From assembly GCA_008508345.1 (NCBI GenBank), contig QNGE01000999.1, forward strand, positions 116,488 through 180,487: 64,000 nucleotides of DNA, read 5' to 3'. Under the pieces are notes generated by a model. It saw only the letters and a list, made by a program, of their open reading frames with translations. It searched no databases and had not been told where the DNA came from. Both the position numbers and the translations under genes were made by a program. Below are positions 46,356 through 59,100 of this stretch, one piece after another. This DNA comes from Paragonimus westermani (taxonomy: Eukaryota; Platyhelminthes; Trematoda; Plagiorchiida; Troglotrematidae). Numbering within the stretch: position 1 is the stretch's first letter; each line of letters begins with the position of its first letter.

Positions 46356-48243
46356 GTTTTGAGTATGGACTTTGGGTAGCAGTTTGAGATTGAGCACCAG
46401 GAGTAGTGTATTTACGATTTCGTACTCTTCTGAATGTGGACAGCATAAATTGACAGGCCAAAGTGAACAGTTCGCATCCCCACTAACGATGTATCCTAGG
46501 TGTCGCATCAAGTTTTTCCTTGTGTTTTAAGATGAAACAGCTTGGATGCTTTAGTTGTCAAGGTATCTAAAACGTATGTGGTGAGTATACGGAAGAACAA
46601 ACAAACATTTATTCGTTCTGTATAGCTCTGACAACATCTATTTGTATAGTCTTGTTTGTAAGAACGTATTCTTCGGCCTGCTTTGCACACGTGTGACCAC
46701 GCTGAGTAGACGGTTAGAAGGAAAGTAAACGTGAACTGCACTTCCTTCTGATACTCTCCGGAAGCCAACTTTCTGTTGATCGTTCCCGCAAACCAATAGA
46801 ACCTATGTTTGTGTCATTACTTTCCACACACCGGTCTAATAATTTTATAAAAATTGACAGGATATTAGGCAAAACTTTCAACCCGTTAACTGTTCAAACA
46901 TTACTTATCGGTTTGCGTTGTATTGCTAGCAATCCAAAAGAATTACTCCAGTTCGTTTGCTTTATAAGCCCATGAAAGTGCGACGGGTCATTACATAACG
47001 GTTTACATATCATACCGAAAGAAGATTGTCAGCAATTTTATAAGACTTTATTAAAACCGTTTTTGGACACTTTGGTAGGTACTCACATATCTTTCTGTTT
47101 GGTTTCTGAGTTAACGAACCGACACTAGAAGTTCGAGGAATTGAACTGGTGGATTCAATCTAGAGAAGGATGTATAGAAAAAACCAAGGTGACATGACAA
47201 ACAATTCCTAATAAACTACCACCAAACGCGAAAATGAATTGACAATGTATCTTACTGTAATGAGACCAACGAGAAATATATTTGTTTACAAATGGGAATT
47301 GGAGTGGGAATTATCAAAGATCGCACGTTCGCATCCTAATTTTTTTGGTCAGTCAGTTGTAAAATAACACTGTACAAAAATGTTAGCCTATGACTGGTTT
47401 ATTTCAATATTATGAATTTCCTACCATCATTTACATGACCTCAGTCTATTTCTACTTGTTAGGGTATTCGCACTGAGACCATAAGAGTCCGAACCGTGTA
47501 CATTTACTTTCACTGTTCCATGTTGGGTTGCAACACAGATGCAAACTCGGAAAGCATATTTACCTTGGGCCGAATTATCAGGCGATTGGTTGCATCTGTA
47601 AGATTTGTACTAAGTGACAAAGTTCCTTCCCGTCATCCCTACGAAATTCACCAGAAAAGGAAATATATAAAGCTTCTGTTCTGTAAACAAATACGATCTT
47701 TGTCAATATATGTTGTGTCATTGGTCAGTGCTCAGTAATTCACTGGATAAACAATAATCACAGAGAAGACTGATTTCTCAACGCTTTCATCGCCTAACCG
47801 ATGGCTTTATCTGGAAGATTTATAGCGTTCAAGTGTCACTTAGAGAGAGTCACCAAACGAATTGCGTGGGGAGTGTTTGGTAGATGAATTGGGGTCAAGT
47901 CACATCAAGAAAGCTTATCCACGAGTTCTTTCCCACCAAAATGTTAGTAAGTATTTATCTGGTGCTTAGAAAATAAGCTCTCTTATTTTCGTTTTTGTCC
48001 TCCCATGATAACTGGCTGATGATGCGGTCTCGAGAGTGACCAGTATAAAGTTATCCCGTCCGTTAAACTCAAATTCGTGTGGTAGCACTGAAGATGTGAA
48101 AGTATCAATTCGCTTTACACATCCGGAGACATCTCATTTCATGGAAGGAGCTCGTTCCGGTGAAGATTGAAAGGGCGAAAAGATACTGGTAGTACACTGA
48201 ATTCATCTCATACGTTTATAAGAATATTAAATCGTGTACTAAC

Positions 48244-48337
48244 ATTTTCGTGGTGAGGTTGATTTTTGAGTCTTTCCTCAGGTTCCGGACTTTCAAAATT
48301 GGGTACGTAACGTTCACGAAGCCCTTGCCATTGTTCC
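48244..48337 (-). CDS. EPS8: EPS8-like adaptor, exon after the central domain
   Basis: A 94-nt exon with a strong acceptor (pyrimidine tract then TTTCAG before 48337) and donor GTTAGT after 48244. It supplies the last base of the codon left open by 50986-51319 (GC plus G, Ala) and ends on a codon boundary. The translation EQWQGLRERYVPNFESPEP continues the upstream NLGPNWNTPA and matches the W-x-x-x-R-x-x-W-P...Y-V-P-x-F block after the central region of EPS8. The phase fit and the shared aromatic positions make this one of the firmest junctions. Confidence 0.75.
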
Positions 48338-50985
48338 CTGAAATGAGAACAGTTAGAACGTCTGAATTGATCACTGTCGTGTGGAAGTCCATCTACAGAC
48401 ACACTTCAATGTTTTCATTTGAATGATACCGAAAAAAATTGTGATCCACTGCAAATATCCGAGCGGTAAGCGATGTTACTCACAGTTGAAGTATTCAGAT
48501 GAAAAATTAAAGAACTGAAAAACACACCAGTGTTTACTGGAAATGCTTGAAAATGATAGGAGGTATAGCAATAAGTGGCTTTAATTCCGGGGTTCTGAGC
48601 GTCGGATCCTAGCTATCGGATGAGATGGTGAGTAAAACCAAACAATTGCATTCAGGAAGGATAGTATGGGGGATCTTCACGATAAAATTTCCATCGATTT
48701 ATCACTGTACCACAATTTGATCAGAGATTATATATGCGCACGTACTTGAACAAATGACTGAATAATGTGCGTAAAAATTTAGATAAGTAACGCTTGCAAT
48801 TATCTTTTCAAGAGGGACTATGCATGCCGGCATAACAGCATGAAAGATACAGTGTCACTGTTTTATGTCTACACATGTGGATACAGGTTTAAAGACACCC
48901 AGCGATGAATATGTAAAACAGATGAGGATATCTAAAAACAATGATCCCAATGAAGATCCCCTTACCACACTACCAATTTGACGATAAGATTCCTTGTTGA
49001 ATTTAAAGTGAATACTCTATTTATAAAAGTGCAATATAGATTCTGTTGATGTTAGACAGATACCTGAGTTGTCAGCTGTAATATAGTCGAATAAATGATC
49101 TATCGCCTCGTTCAGTAAGATACTTGTAAACAAAGATGGTACGTCGAGAGAAAGCACCTGGTGTCTAGTTGAATTAGTTCTCTCATCGTGTTAACGTATT
49201 CAAAGGAGCTCGAAGGTTATGCCTTGACGAATTCTGTCCTATGGGTTCCGAAAAATACGATAACAGCCGTCAGCGGGTTTTATAGTGTTTTACATGTTTC
49301 GAATAGAACGAAAGGGTATTCACATTTTGTGAATCCTAGGCAGGTAACAAGGTCTCGGGAATGTCGTTCCAGTAGGTTGAATGCGCTTAAAAATTGAGGA
49401 GTCAACTATACCGTCCTACTACATAAAAGACAGTATTTTCATCAATACCTTCCCTATTTGAAAGCTTTCATCCTTCTCATTTCCCATCTTTTCGAATTTA
49501 GTCTTACCAATCAGTATAGGCTGAATTCTGTTTATGCAGTGTCTCAACTCCCAAACGTGCTCATTCGGCACTCTCATGTTGGATCTGTTTACCGAAGGAT
49601 CCATGAGAGGGATCTGAAATATGTAGCACGTGCATTTCAGACATCTTATCTCTCTGATGCAGAAAAGGAGTCCCATAAACTGTTTGACTGATAGAGTCAT
49701 GAGAATATGTACACTGGATGTGACTTCCGATTATTCGTCTTTCTAATGCTCATCATATTTAGAAAGTGTACTGGCGTCACCGATAAGTAGGCAAGATTGT
49801 GCAAAGTCGCTAGATATCTCCAGCGGAAAACAAAGCAGTGTATCTTTCGTTGCCATTCAAAGATAACACATCTGCTAAAACAATCACTGGGAGACCCAGA
49901 ACTGTCATTAACAGAACCTAATGTACCGCCAAATTACTCGTCTGTTTCAAATTCACGCCAGTTTTCTGTCTACGGTCAAAGTGAATGTGTTCGCGGTTTC
50001 CTTCTATGTATACTCATTTACTGGTTTCTGTGGAACTAGTCCAGTAGATCGCACGATCAGGTGCTTATCTGAACGTATCTGAAGCAATAGTCAAGCCACT
50101 AACTACCAACGCAATAGTAGCATAACTTGTTGATTTATGTCATACCGTCAACCCGGTTTTTTCTTTCCCTCCAACCTACCGAGTCAGGGGGTATTCCATC
50201 GAAAGCCGTAAGATATGGAATTTTGGCCACAGCTGAGGCAATCGGAATGCGGTCGGATAAACGGTCGACGTGCGTGTAGAAACGCTTTGTTCAGGCTTTG
50301 TGTTTGTCACAGTTCATCACACACACCATGGTCGATAAAACTGCCACGATTCCATCTGCGCCATAACTGTGACTTAATTGTACGACACTTTGTTTCTTGT
50401 AACTGTGACGGGGTCGACTCAAGTTGTACATGTTACTTGTTTGTTCGTCTCTTCCTGATAACAATGTTCTATATAGACGTTATGTATTCAAAAATTGAAC
50501 ACTATCCACTTTCGAAGTAGACTAGCCGAAAGGCTTATCTGAATGCGATGGCTGCCACCAAGCGTAGGTGAAACTCAATTTGAAATCATCTGAATCCCCA
50601 GACTTTTTTCGAACATTATGTATTTCCCCTGGAGGGGGCTAACCGGAAACAAACTTGTTCGATACACCCTGTTCCTGTTAACTAGCTTAATAATTTTTCA
50701 CCACATGAAAACTGTCTTCTAATTGTAAAGTTGCTTCAATCGGGTGGGAACTGTACTAACTTACATTCCGTAAGGAATATGAAGTCAAGCTGGCGAACAT
50801 ACTTCTGAGAAAAGAGGGCATTTTTTTCAGAAATACCGTTATACATACGCTTATTTTGTCATAATCGAATATTCACTCATTCATGTGGGACTGGAGGCAT
50901 ATAATGACATTTTCATGAAATCAAACGTGTACACATACCTGGTGATAATTGGATTATACGTACCAAAAGTAAACAAATAACTTAC
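48338..50985 (-). other. Intron of EPS8-like gene
   Basis: A 2.6-kb intron interrupting a codon after its second base. A 101-codon plus-strand ORF at 50215-50520 has no recognised motif. Confidence 0.6.
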
Positions 50986-51319
50986 GCTGGGGTGTTCCAA
51001 TTTGGCCCTAGATTGCGCCAAAACTCAAGCTTCTTTGTTCCCAAGCGATTTACAATTGCACTGATAGTCTCTTCGTTCAACAGAGGTTCAACCACGTCTG
51101 CGACCATGTTGCTGTCGTACTGAGGTACACATCCACTTCTACAAACTTCATCTAACCACTGAACCGTATTGAACAGGCGAATGAACAGTTTTTTTGATGT
51201 CCGCTCTGGCGTGTACGGACGGATAGCTTCGTTCGTGTTGAGCGCATACTTGACCTTTCTCACTGCTTCTATCAAATCATGTGGAGGGGCGGGTGTTGCC
51301 ATCGGTTGGAAATTGAGTT
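50986..51319 (-). CDS. EPS8: EPS8-like adaptor, exon with conserved central region
   Basis: A 334-nt exon with acceptor GAACAG before 51319 and a perfect GTAAGT donor after 50986. It enters with two bases completing a codon. The 110 residues read APPHDLIEAVRKVKYALN, then KKLFIRLFNTVQWL, VVEPLLNEETISAIVNRL and KKLEFWRNLGPNW. This follows vertebrate EPS8 closely in layout: P-P-P-D-E-F-x-x-x-F-x-K-F-K, x-L-V-H-x-L-F, V-L-x-P-L-L-x-x-x-x-x-x-F-L and x-x-L-W-x-S-L-G-x-x-W. It is the main evidence that the gene is EPS8-like. EPS8 proteins link receptor tyrosine kinase signalling to Rac and cap or bundle actin; the role here is inferred. Confidence 0.8.
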
Positions 51320-53984
51320 CTGTTCCCCCCAAATAAATTAAATGCATTAGAGCAACATCGAAGAAACAAGTAAACATGAATGTGAGTTGAAAGGGAAAAC
51401 AGACACTGTTTAACTCAACTGCAACAATAATTCAAAAACTCGTTTGTAGTAATGAGTTAGTAAACAAATGGTAAGCAGCTTAGGCTGACTAGCGTTTTAC
51501 TCCAACAAATATATACACAGTACAGCGCCGTTAGAAAAACGAACTCCGTCATAACGAAAGGGTCGGTATAATGAGTTGAATGTCTGGTCGATAAATGCTG
51601 CCTAAATGTGAGGTACAACTTTGTGATCCTTATGACGAACGCTGCTGTAACCACAGTCTCATTATGAGGGAGGAATCAACCAACCCCGAGCACACTTGCG
51701 TTCGTTACAAATAAAGTATTGAGTAGACCACAACTGGGCTGCTCTGGTGCACCCTGCAATATGTCCACGGATGCTGGTTAGTGGCCCATATGGGGTTTGC
51801 CAGACATGATTATATAGGTTCTTCATGTGTAACTCACCGATTTCGCATACTTTTAAAATGCGCAGAAACAAAACGGTGACAGAGCATGGATAAAAATTTG
51901 AACGTCAGGTTCGCAAGGTAGATGTGAACAAATCACCTGCCCTTTCTGTTCATCCTGATGTGACCGAAAGAAGATGGTTAGTGCTCACAAATACCTAGGA
52001 TAAATTAAACGAATTAAACCAAGGTGATGTTAGCTCCAAGCTCTAGTTAGGACAGCCGTTGGATGAGTCGTATTTAGCTAATGCAGTTTCAGTGAGCCCC
52101 CAATGAATATATGTCGTGCCGCAAAGGAGGGAAAGTCATTTGTACCATAAGTACTCGGCGAACAAATGGAAGTGGGTCACGTGACCTTAGTTATCCACTA
52201 CGTGGTTGAAGTCATGATACGCATGGATCTGTGAATGAGTGAAAAAATGAGTGTGGTCTAACGTGCCCACTTTAGAAGGGCAGACGCTGAATGACGCACC
52301 AGGTACAGTGACTTTCGTACAATATATAAGGTGATGTCATCAGTCAAAAGCGAACAGGGGAAAGAATTAACGCAAACTAAAGTCAATATTTACATCAGAT
52401 GCATTGCCGTAGGTATGCGTCTCGATGGTGATGGCGTGGATCATCATTCGTATGGGCAAGAGCCAAGAAGACAGGATATTGGTCAGCTTATTTGTGACAT
52501 CGATTAGTCTAAACCGGGAGCAAGTGACGGGAAAGAAAAGTCAACACCTATGACTACATTTAGAACGGTAGACTGTAGGATAGTTATGCTTTACTTCTTT
52601 GGATGTGTCATCTCGCCCTCTTCGAATATGGATTAAATGGAAACAGGGCTTGTTAACTCGTGACATTCAAATATGATTCAATGTTTCGTTGCAAATATTT
52701 GTATGTATATTAATTGAAGTTCGTTTGATGAAAAGGCATAGCTTACAGCCGTTCTACTATAAGCTAACCAAAAGAGGAAACGTATTGTAAACGTCAGGGC
52801 AATATGATATTGTGTGCCACTCTGATATGAGATAGTTATCTAACCAAATTTACAGCCTGTTTGATACTACAGAATAACCATTAAAGTTACCTGTTTTATG
52901 TCCCCTAACTTTCATTATTTGGACCTCCAGTCACACTCCCCAAACAAGTTCGAATTCCATGAAGAATCTACGAAAAAGTGTTTTTCGTTCAAAAGTTCTA
53001 ACTAATTTCATATCGGGACTCAGCTTTACATCATCGGTTACCAGTAACTAGCAAGTTCCTGTATTTAAATGAAAAAGTTGACAACTTATAGAATGTGCAA
53101 TAAGCTTAAAAAATCCACATTTTTCAGGGGGGGGGAGCTAACGGTGTCAATGCAAATGTGATTTCAGATAAGAAGGTTCAAGAAGAGTTCTTATGACCAC
53201 CAAGTTATCAAAAAAGTTAGTTTACTTTCCTAAATGAGTACGTTGCGTCTATGTCTGCAATCATCAAAAGATGACGCCGTTGTTCTGTTGGTCTGTTCCA
53301 ATACAGGCTTCTCCGGACATGAACCGAATTTTGATTGCAAACTGAACAGTCTGCCTGATGTTTAGTCTCAACGAGTAAAATTTGAGGTAGTGCTCATGGT
53401 TAGACAACAGTCGGCCTGGTATCGAGTAAGGTGACTAATATAGGCTTCTGAATACCGCAATTAAATCACATCTAACATGTCAGTAATATATTGTGAATTG
53501 ATCTAGCTCATGCAGTCTGTTTGCAATCGATCGTGAACGGAATGCTTGAGACCGCTTGTTGTTGTAACCAGTCAACAAGCACCATGCCCTTCGGGTGATG
53601 CACCGAAGTACTTAGATGGAGGTTACGATGCGGCAATGGATCGGTCGTTATGTACAACCTTTGAGAATGAAATATCAAAATAGTGAAACGATCCAAGTAT
53701 ATAAACGGCTTTTTTGTCATTAACGTGCATAGTGCACACCCAAAACCGTTGTTACAAAATCCCATTCGAAGTTAGCGTTATTCCTCTTTCTGACCCCAGA
53801 AGTGTACTCCACAGAACATGAATATCTATATATATATATATATGTGTATAGGGTTTAGCTCCTGTTGACCGCGTGAAGTGGAAAAATTCGCACAATATGA
53901 GAATACCAATTGTATTGTGTAAAGTAAAGAAATAGGTGCAGGCGAAAAAGCGCAATGACTCTGATACACACGGAGACTCTCAAC
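51320..53984. other. No gene recognised; 5' part or intron of EPS8-like gene expected
   Basis: Upstream exons (coil region and PTB domain) of the EPS8-like gene should lie on this side, but none could be read with confidence. A G9 run lies at 53127-53135 and a TA microsatellite at 53827-53843. A donor-like ATCG|GTGAGT on the minus strand near 51837 is in a compatible phase with the 50986-51319 exon, but its exon would be tiny or lack an acceptor. Confidence 0.4.
53827..53843. repeat. (TA)n microsatellite
   Basis: About eight TA units followed by TGTGTATA. Confidence 0.85.
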
Positions 53985-55190
53985 CTGAACACCATTGTGT
54001 TCCATTCTTTGTCATATCGGACAGCGTTCATAACCAAAGGTGCTCATTGTTCTTCGGATCTCATCCAGGAAACCAGGGTAGCCCTACTGAAGCCACTTTC
54101 AGTGTGAATGCCTACACACCCCGAACCGGAGTCAATGGTCGATCACGAGGCTGACTGTTCCAGCCCACCACTCACGCACCAGGCACGGCGTGGAAGGCGG
54201 CATTCGTAAGATATAATTAAGCCAACGAAGCCTATGAGACGAGGTAAAATGTTCAAAGATTGGCAGTTTACCCGTTACGAAGACAGGTCAGCGAAACCCG
54301 TCACTGTTCACACTATGTTCCTACCACACGCCGGTAGCGATTCAGACACCGCCGAACAAAAACGGGCATTCTGCGTACATTCTACGCATGGATAGACCAT
54401 GTTTATCAGTCATCGAATAGAACTGCGCTTACAGTGGCATTGCACACCAGGCCGTTCTTAAAAGACTAATATCATGACGAAGCTACATCCCAACCTTACC
54501 AACATGATTTGTGATCTCATCAGACACTCCACAAACACCGATACAACTCCCAAAGTACGTGAACTTCCCAACTACTTTTAATGGTTAATCACCAAAGGTC
54601 ACAGCATGCACAGAGTCTTGCCGTTCTTATAACAGCACTTTGCACTTAGGAAATTTGAAGGTCAAGCTGAGTTGGCAAACTGAAACCTCTGACCTACCTA
54701 AACTGTTCTCGACTTCTTGCAAATCCTCACAGACTAGCGTGACGTGGTCTGCATCCTTATATCCCGAAGTCGAATATCAAAGGTCAATGTCCTATATATG
54801 CACATTGTCCGTAACCTAAAAACATTGAGCTCTAGTGTAGTACTTAACTTGTTGTACTGTCATCAGTTCATCAAATTTTCGTAACTCCAACAAACAACGG
54901 TAGCGAGAAGCTTATAAACTGCGTTTTTGAGCGCGATAAAATATACGACAGGGTACGAAATGCCAACCGGAAGATGCAGCCAATCTTGACAATGAAGTAG
55001 AAACACTGGAGATAATCTGTGAGCCGCATAAGTAATGGGTTACCTACACTACATTAATGGGATTGAACGGTCAACATGATCGAATCCTCTGGAAAAGCTT
55101 ACACAGAAATCAGGTGTCTTGTCTTCATCAACCATTTTCGTTCACTGTTCATAGGGAGTAACCAAGCTGACAATTGTTAGGTAACGGTGA
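53985..55190 (-). mobile_element. Decayed LINE reverse-transcriptase fragment
   Basis: Minus-strand translation in several frames shows, in order, FSRGFDHVDRS (motif A, where F-D-x-V-D-R-S is typical), a damaged S-G-V-R-Q-G block, ADHVTLVCEDLQEVENSLG after the lost YADD, KFPKCKVLL, KFTYFGSCIGVCGVSDEI, and the tail HRLRWLNYILRMP followed by a YDKEWN block near 54010. This order matches fluke LINE proteins and overlaps in kind with the fragment at 27.3 kb. Many stops; not coding. The C-rich plus-strand ORF at 53936-54154 is its antisense shadow. Confidence 0.7.
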
Positions 55191-55985
55191 AAACGTAATT
55201 CTCTCATCGTGCACTTGGGAGCAACTGATATGGATGTCTTCGGATAGTATTCAGCGCAGATGTCACAGTTGGAGACGGATTAGAGTTTTCAGGCATTAAG
55301 AAGCTTATTTTCAGACACGGACCTAATTACCAGTTCACTTGGTTTTCGGCGGTTGTTTTGCGAACTCAATTGTTATCATCGGAGTCCCATCTTAATACAC
55401 AACACAAATAGACGAATTCTGTGTTAACGCAAGCGAGCGCAACATTGGCATAACAAAAATTTGTAGACCAGACACCATAGAAACAAGTAAAGTGCATTAT
55501 TTTCTTCCCATTTAGCGTTGACGAATATATCCCATGAAAAATCATCATGTGGTGATGAAGACATTTGAACGTTGCAGTACTTACAACAGATCGTGGCTAT
55601 CACAATCTCTTCCACTCAGTCCCATTTCTCAAAAATAGTATTAAACTCGAGTTTCTGTCCTGTTACGGAGCGTCAACAGTGCATACGTTTGTAATGATAC
55701 GGATTTGACACCTAATCAATTTTTATTCATATAGTTGTACTGATCAATGCATCACAAACCTTACGTTAGACCGAATAACCAGTACGAAGGCAAAAACTGA
55801 GCTGACTCATGTTGAATCAACTGGATTCATTTCTATCTATCAACACTCAAATACTGCTCGGTAAATTTGATGATCTACGTGACTAACTTGTTAAGAAGTC
55901 TTGATCATGGGGTGGTCGATTAGTGTTAAGAGGGTAGTTGCTGTAACTCCTCTGTATGCAAACGTGTAATCTGGTTCTTACTCAC

Positions 55986-56147
55986 AACTGAACATAGCTG
56001 AGTGCCTAGCTGTGAGAAGGTGAATTCGCTGACGCACATGAGAACGTGACCGGAATTCACATCTCGATCGTAGTGGGGATGCACAATGCTGATAAGCCCT
56101 AACAGGAGCAAAGCTGGAGTCTGGTGCGCTTTCCCAGAAGGAGTTAA
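55986..56147 (-). CDS. Weak candidate exon (possible PTB-region exon of EPS8-like gene)
   Basis: Acceptor GACTTTTCAG before 56147 and strong donor GTGAGTAAG after 55986 enclose 162 nt open in phase 0. The translation includes LISIVHPHYDRDVNSGHVLM then CVSEFTFSQLGTQLCSV. The H-V-L-M-C-V-S-E run can be laid over the S-V-L-A-L-V-C-K-E strand near the end of the EPS8 PTB domain, but the similarity is thin and a second frame is also open. Phase 0 on both sides does not contact the next confident exon directly. Confidence 0.2.
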
Positions 56148-59100
56148 CTGAAAAGTCTGTGCAAACGCAAAAGTTGCGTCCAATTGCAAATAGTGTTCAA
56201 TTCAATTCAGCTAAATACCCTGCCACAACCAGCAGCATTGATATCAAATGAAGACTGTCTGATAACGAGTGAGTTCAGTATGAAAAGTAACTAGGCAGGG
56301 CGAACGATGCTCGAAGAGAGTATAGAAGAAGGTTGACTGGTTGTGTGTTTCTGTTTCTGTATTAGTTAGAGAGTGAAATAAATTAGACGGTTTTCAGCCG
56401 TGAAGAAAAAAGCCGATCGTTAAAAGGCGCTAGCGCGTAGCACGCCATCCTGAAGTAAATGAACGGACTAAAAAACATACTGATATAACTGATGATCGCA
56501 CATGCAGGTTGCTTGTGATAAGTAACAGATAGACGCAGAAATTACTTTTGGGGACTGGAGTAGAAAGGAACCAAGTGAACGTTACCATAGATCGACCAGG
56601 TAGAGTTTTGAATACCTCAATCAAGTCAGCGTAACCACAGGGTTAAGCGACACGTACTGCAAGCGGCAGTCCATGACCAAGAAGAATTTCCACCCATAAC
56701 TGGGCCTGTTTGTTCGAAGTTCAAGTTTAAGGGAAAAATTCGAGTTAAGTCTAACAGCAGATGGCCACCTGCATAGCGTTTTTTAAGCTAGGATTAAGCC
56801 TTCTCTCAAGTGCGCTTAGTTCACTGATAATCGGCCCAACTTTTCAAGTTTACCTGGGAACGCGTTCATTCCAAGCCTCCTCCGCCCCATTTAGTGGTTC
56901 GTCTTTGGCGCGTTCAGTGGGAGTTACGTTTATTATGAAAACGAGTGGCAAACCCGTTGAGTTGTTTCCATGTGAGGGATTACCGTGAAACTGCGGGGAA
57001 GATCTCAGGGTGAAGTCAGTCGTGGTTTCTTCTCAAGAGATCTAGTGCTGGTTGGAATGTTTCAGTCATCGACACATCATTTGTTGACAGACTCAAACTG
57101 CTACTAGAATCGACAGACCTCGTTCGAATACGGCCAGGGTTGGCTTGAGTTCGCTCAGACTGCAATCAGTGCAAGGTTGGTAGTAAATGTGCACAAACTG
57201 AAGTTTATTCAATTCAATCGGCCATCTTTTTTTCATTCAAAACCGTTCAAATCTTTCTGCAACTTATTCGCATAACTGGGTGAATTTACCCCCTAGCAGA
57301 TTGTATTGCCGTCATCTTAAAGGAACACTGCCGATTCGACCACGCTTGGTGCTTCTCATACAATCGATATTTACAACCATGGACTCACAATGGATTCTTA
57401 CAGGAAGCCTATCGTAACATGAATTTAATCTGATACTTGACTGTTCGAACCGGGAATTCGTGTGACGGTCCCAAACTAATAGTTCATACCAGATGTACGC
57501 ACACGTACATGTTACTAAAGTACACTGACATCATAAGCATTGTAGGGTTTGGACGGGTTAACGAATTATATGCACACACTGATGGGAGTTCAGTACCAAC
57601 TCTTTATTGCCGCACCAGGCTAAGCACCAAGCTAAAAGCATTAATACAAACTGTTTATGAACTCAGAGACATATAATGATAAGTTTCATTGATAACACCT
57701 TGGCAGACTGCAGAATGTGTCCACTTCTGGTGTGGGAAAAACACTGAACGTGTTGGTGCCGTCCATTTTACGGCCTGTCTAGGGTTTGCTCTTAGAGATT
57801 GGTGAAAACGTGATTTATTTTGAGAAACCTGGTGATGCCTGAGCAAAGAATTGAGGTTAACAGCCACTTTGGAAAATGTTCACTAAAGTCAGTACCAACA
57901 GATAGACTATTCTTTTCAATGTACCGTTCATACAACTAATCGGCAAAATCGCCACTCACGTTGGATACGACCTGATCACTATGGTGCCTTTTGCTCAACG
58001 ACATTAGTAAGTTAACTGTGTGTCGCATCGTGTGAAGTTTAACAGCGTGAAAAATTTGGCTAAGTGATTTTGTGCAAGTGTTACTCCAATTAACTGACTG
58101 ATACATCGTCCATAAATGGTATCTCTAAGAAGAATGCTTTTTAGTACTGTTAAGAAAAAACGTTCCTCTTACTTTGTTCTTTATTTCTGCTGACAACCGT
58201 TATCTGGAGAAATGCAAATCATTCAACGTAATTCACCGTCGGTGCACACTCTTGAAAATATTGAAAACAGGGCATTCATCAAATCATTAAGTTACGTGGG
58301 GAATTGTGTACCAGCTAGTAAACTTTCGCTCCTTTTAGAACGACCGTGAGGTCTAGCCGTCGTCGTAAGAGGATGAAGCAAGCGGTTGTATCAGTGCTAT
58401 GATGCGTCCCATAAATCAATCACAAGGATTTCGTAGCATATACGTCTGTAAGGCCGGCTGCTGTCAAGTGAATCTTCGACCATTTTGAAGCCTCACAAAG
58501 TGGCCTACTCACCAGCACATGAACAAAAGTTAAATACGAAACAATGACGATCCGATATAAACTTGGTTTAACTGAATTCTCTTTTAATCCGCGTGTTGAT
58601 ATGTACATGGTACTTTGATCAGTTTAATACAGATTGTGTTGAATCCGTTACTAAGCTTCCGATTTGCACCAAAAGGCGCTTATCTTCATGCTAGGCCACA
58701 GACGGAGCGCTAGGCAGACGAACAAACAAAACCACTATGAGCAGTTGGATCAAGTTAGGCAATGAAATCGCAAACGACGACCTTATGTATTGACCGTAGA
58801 TTTCATAACTAGTTGTTCATTGCGAAATCTTGTTGTTGATCATGGCAGTCGCCAAATATATTTTTCCCGTCCCGGCAAAGTTGCTGTTAACTATTTCACA
58901 GTCCGTAACAACAGGTATTGCAATTCAGATTGTCAGCTCTGTGCTGGCACGAGTATGGGGACAAGAGACAGTAACCGCGTAGTTTCATGCTGCACGCCTG
59001 TAAACCAACATTCCATGATCACCATCACCCTTGTTTCGAGTCAACAAGTGAAGATAATCTGAACAAAGTAAGAACCAACAACTCTTAATTGTGTAAGCCA

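Larger units (their letters stand above)
38389..48243 (-). other. 9.9-kb intron of EPS8-like gene
   Basis: Contains the intact Penelope-like element in antisense orientation, a possible secreted-protein ORF (44578-44934), an unassigned ORF at 39229-39549, a short TG repeat and a tRNA-like hairpin, all listed separately. The remainder (for example 45.0-46.2 and 46.4-48.2 kb) shows nothing recognisable. Confidence 0.55.

Noticed and set aside
51838..51871. Tiny minus-strand exon ending ATCG|GTGAGT that would join 50986-51319 in phase (G plus AA, Glu).
   Set aside because: No credible acceptor except one leaving about 12 nt, and the residues match nothing in EPS8. Splice fit alone is too weak.
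53936..54154. Plus-strand ORF of 72 codons with protein-like composition.
   Set aside because: It is antisense to the LINE tail read on the minus strand, which explains its openness.
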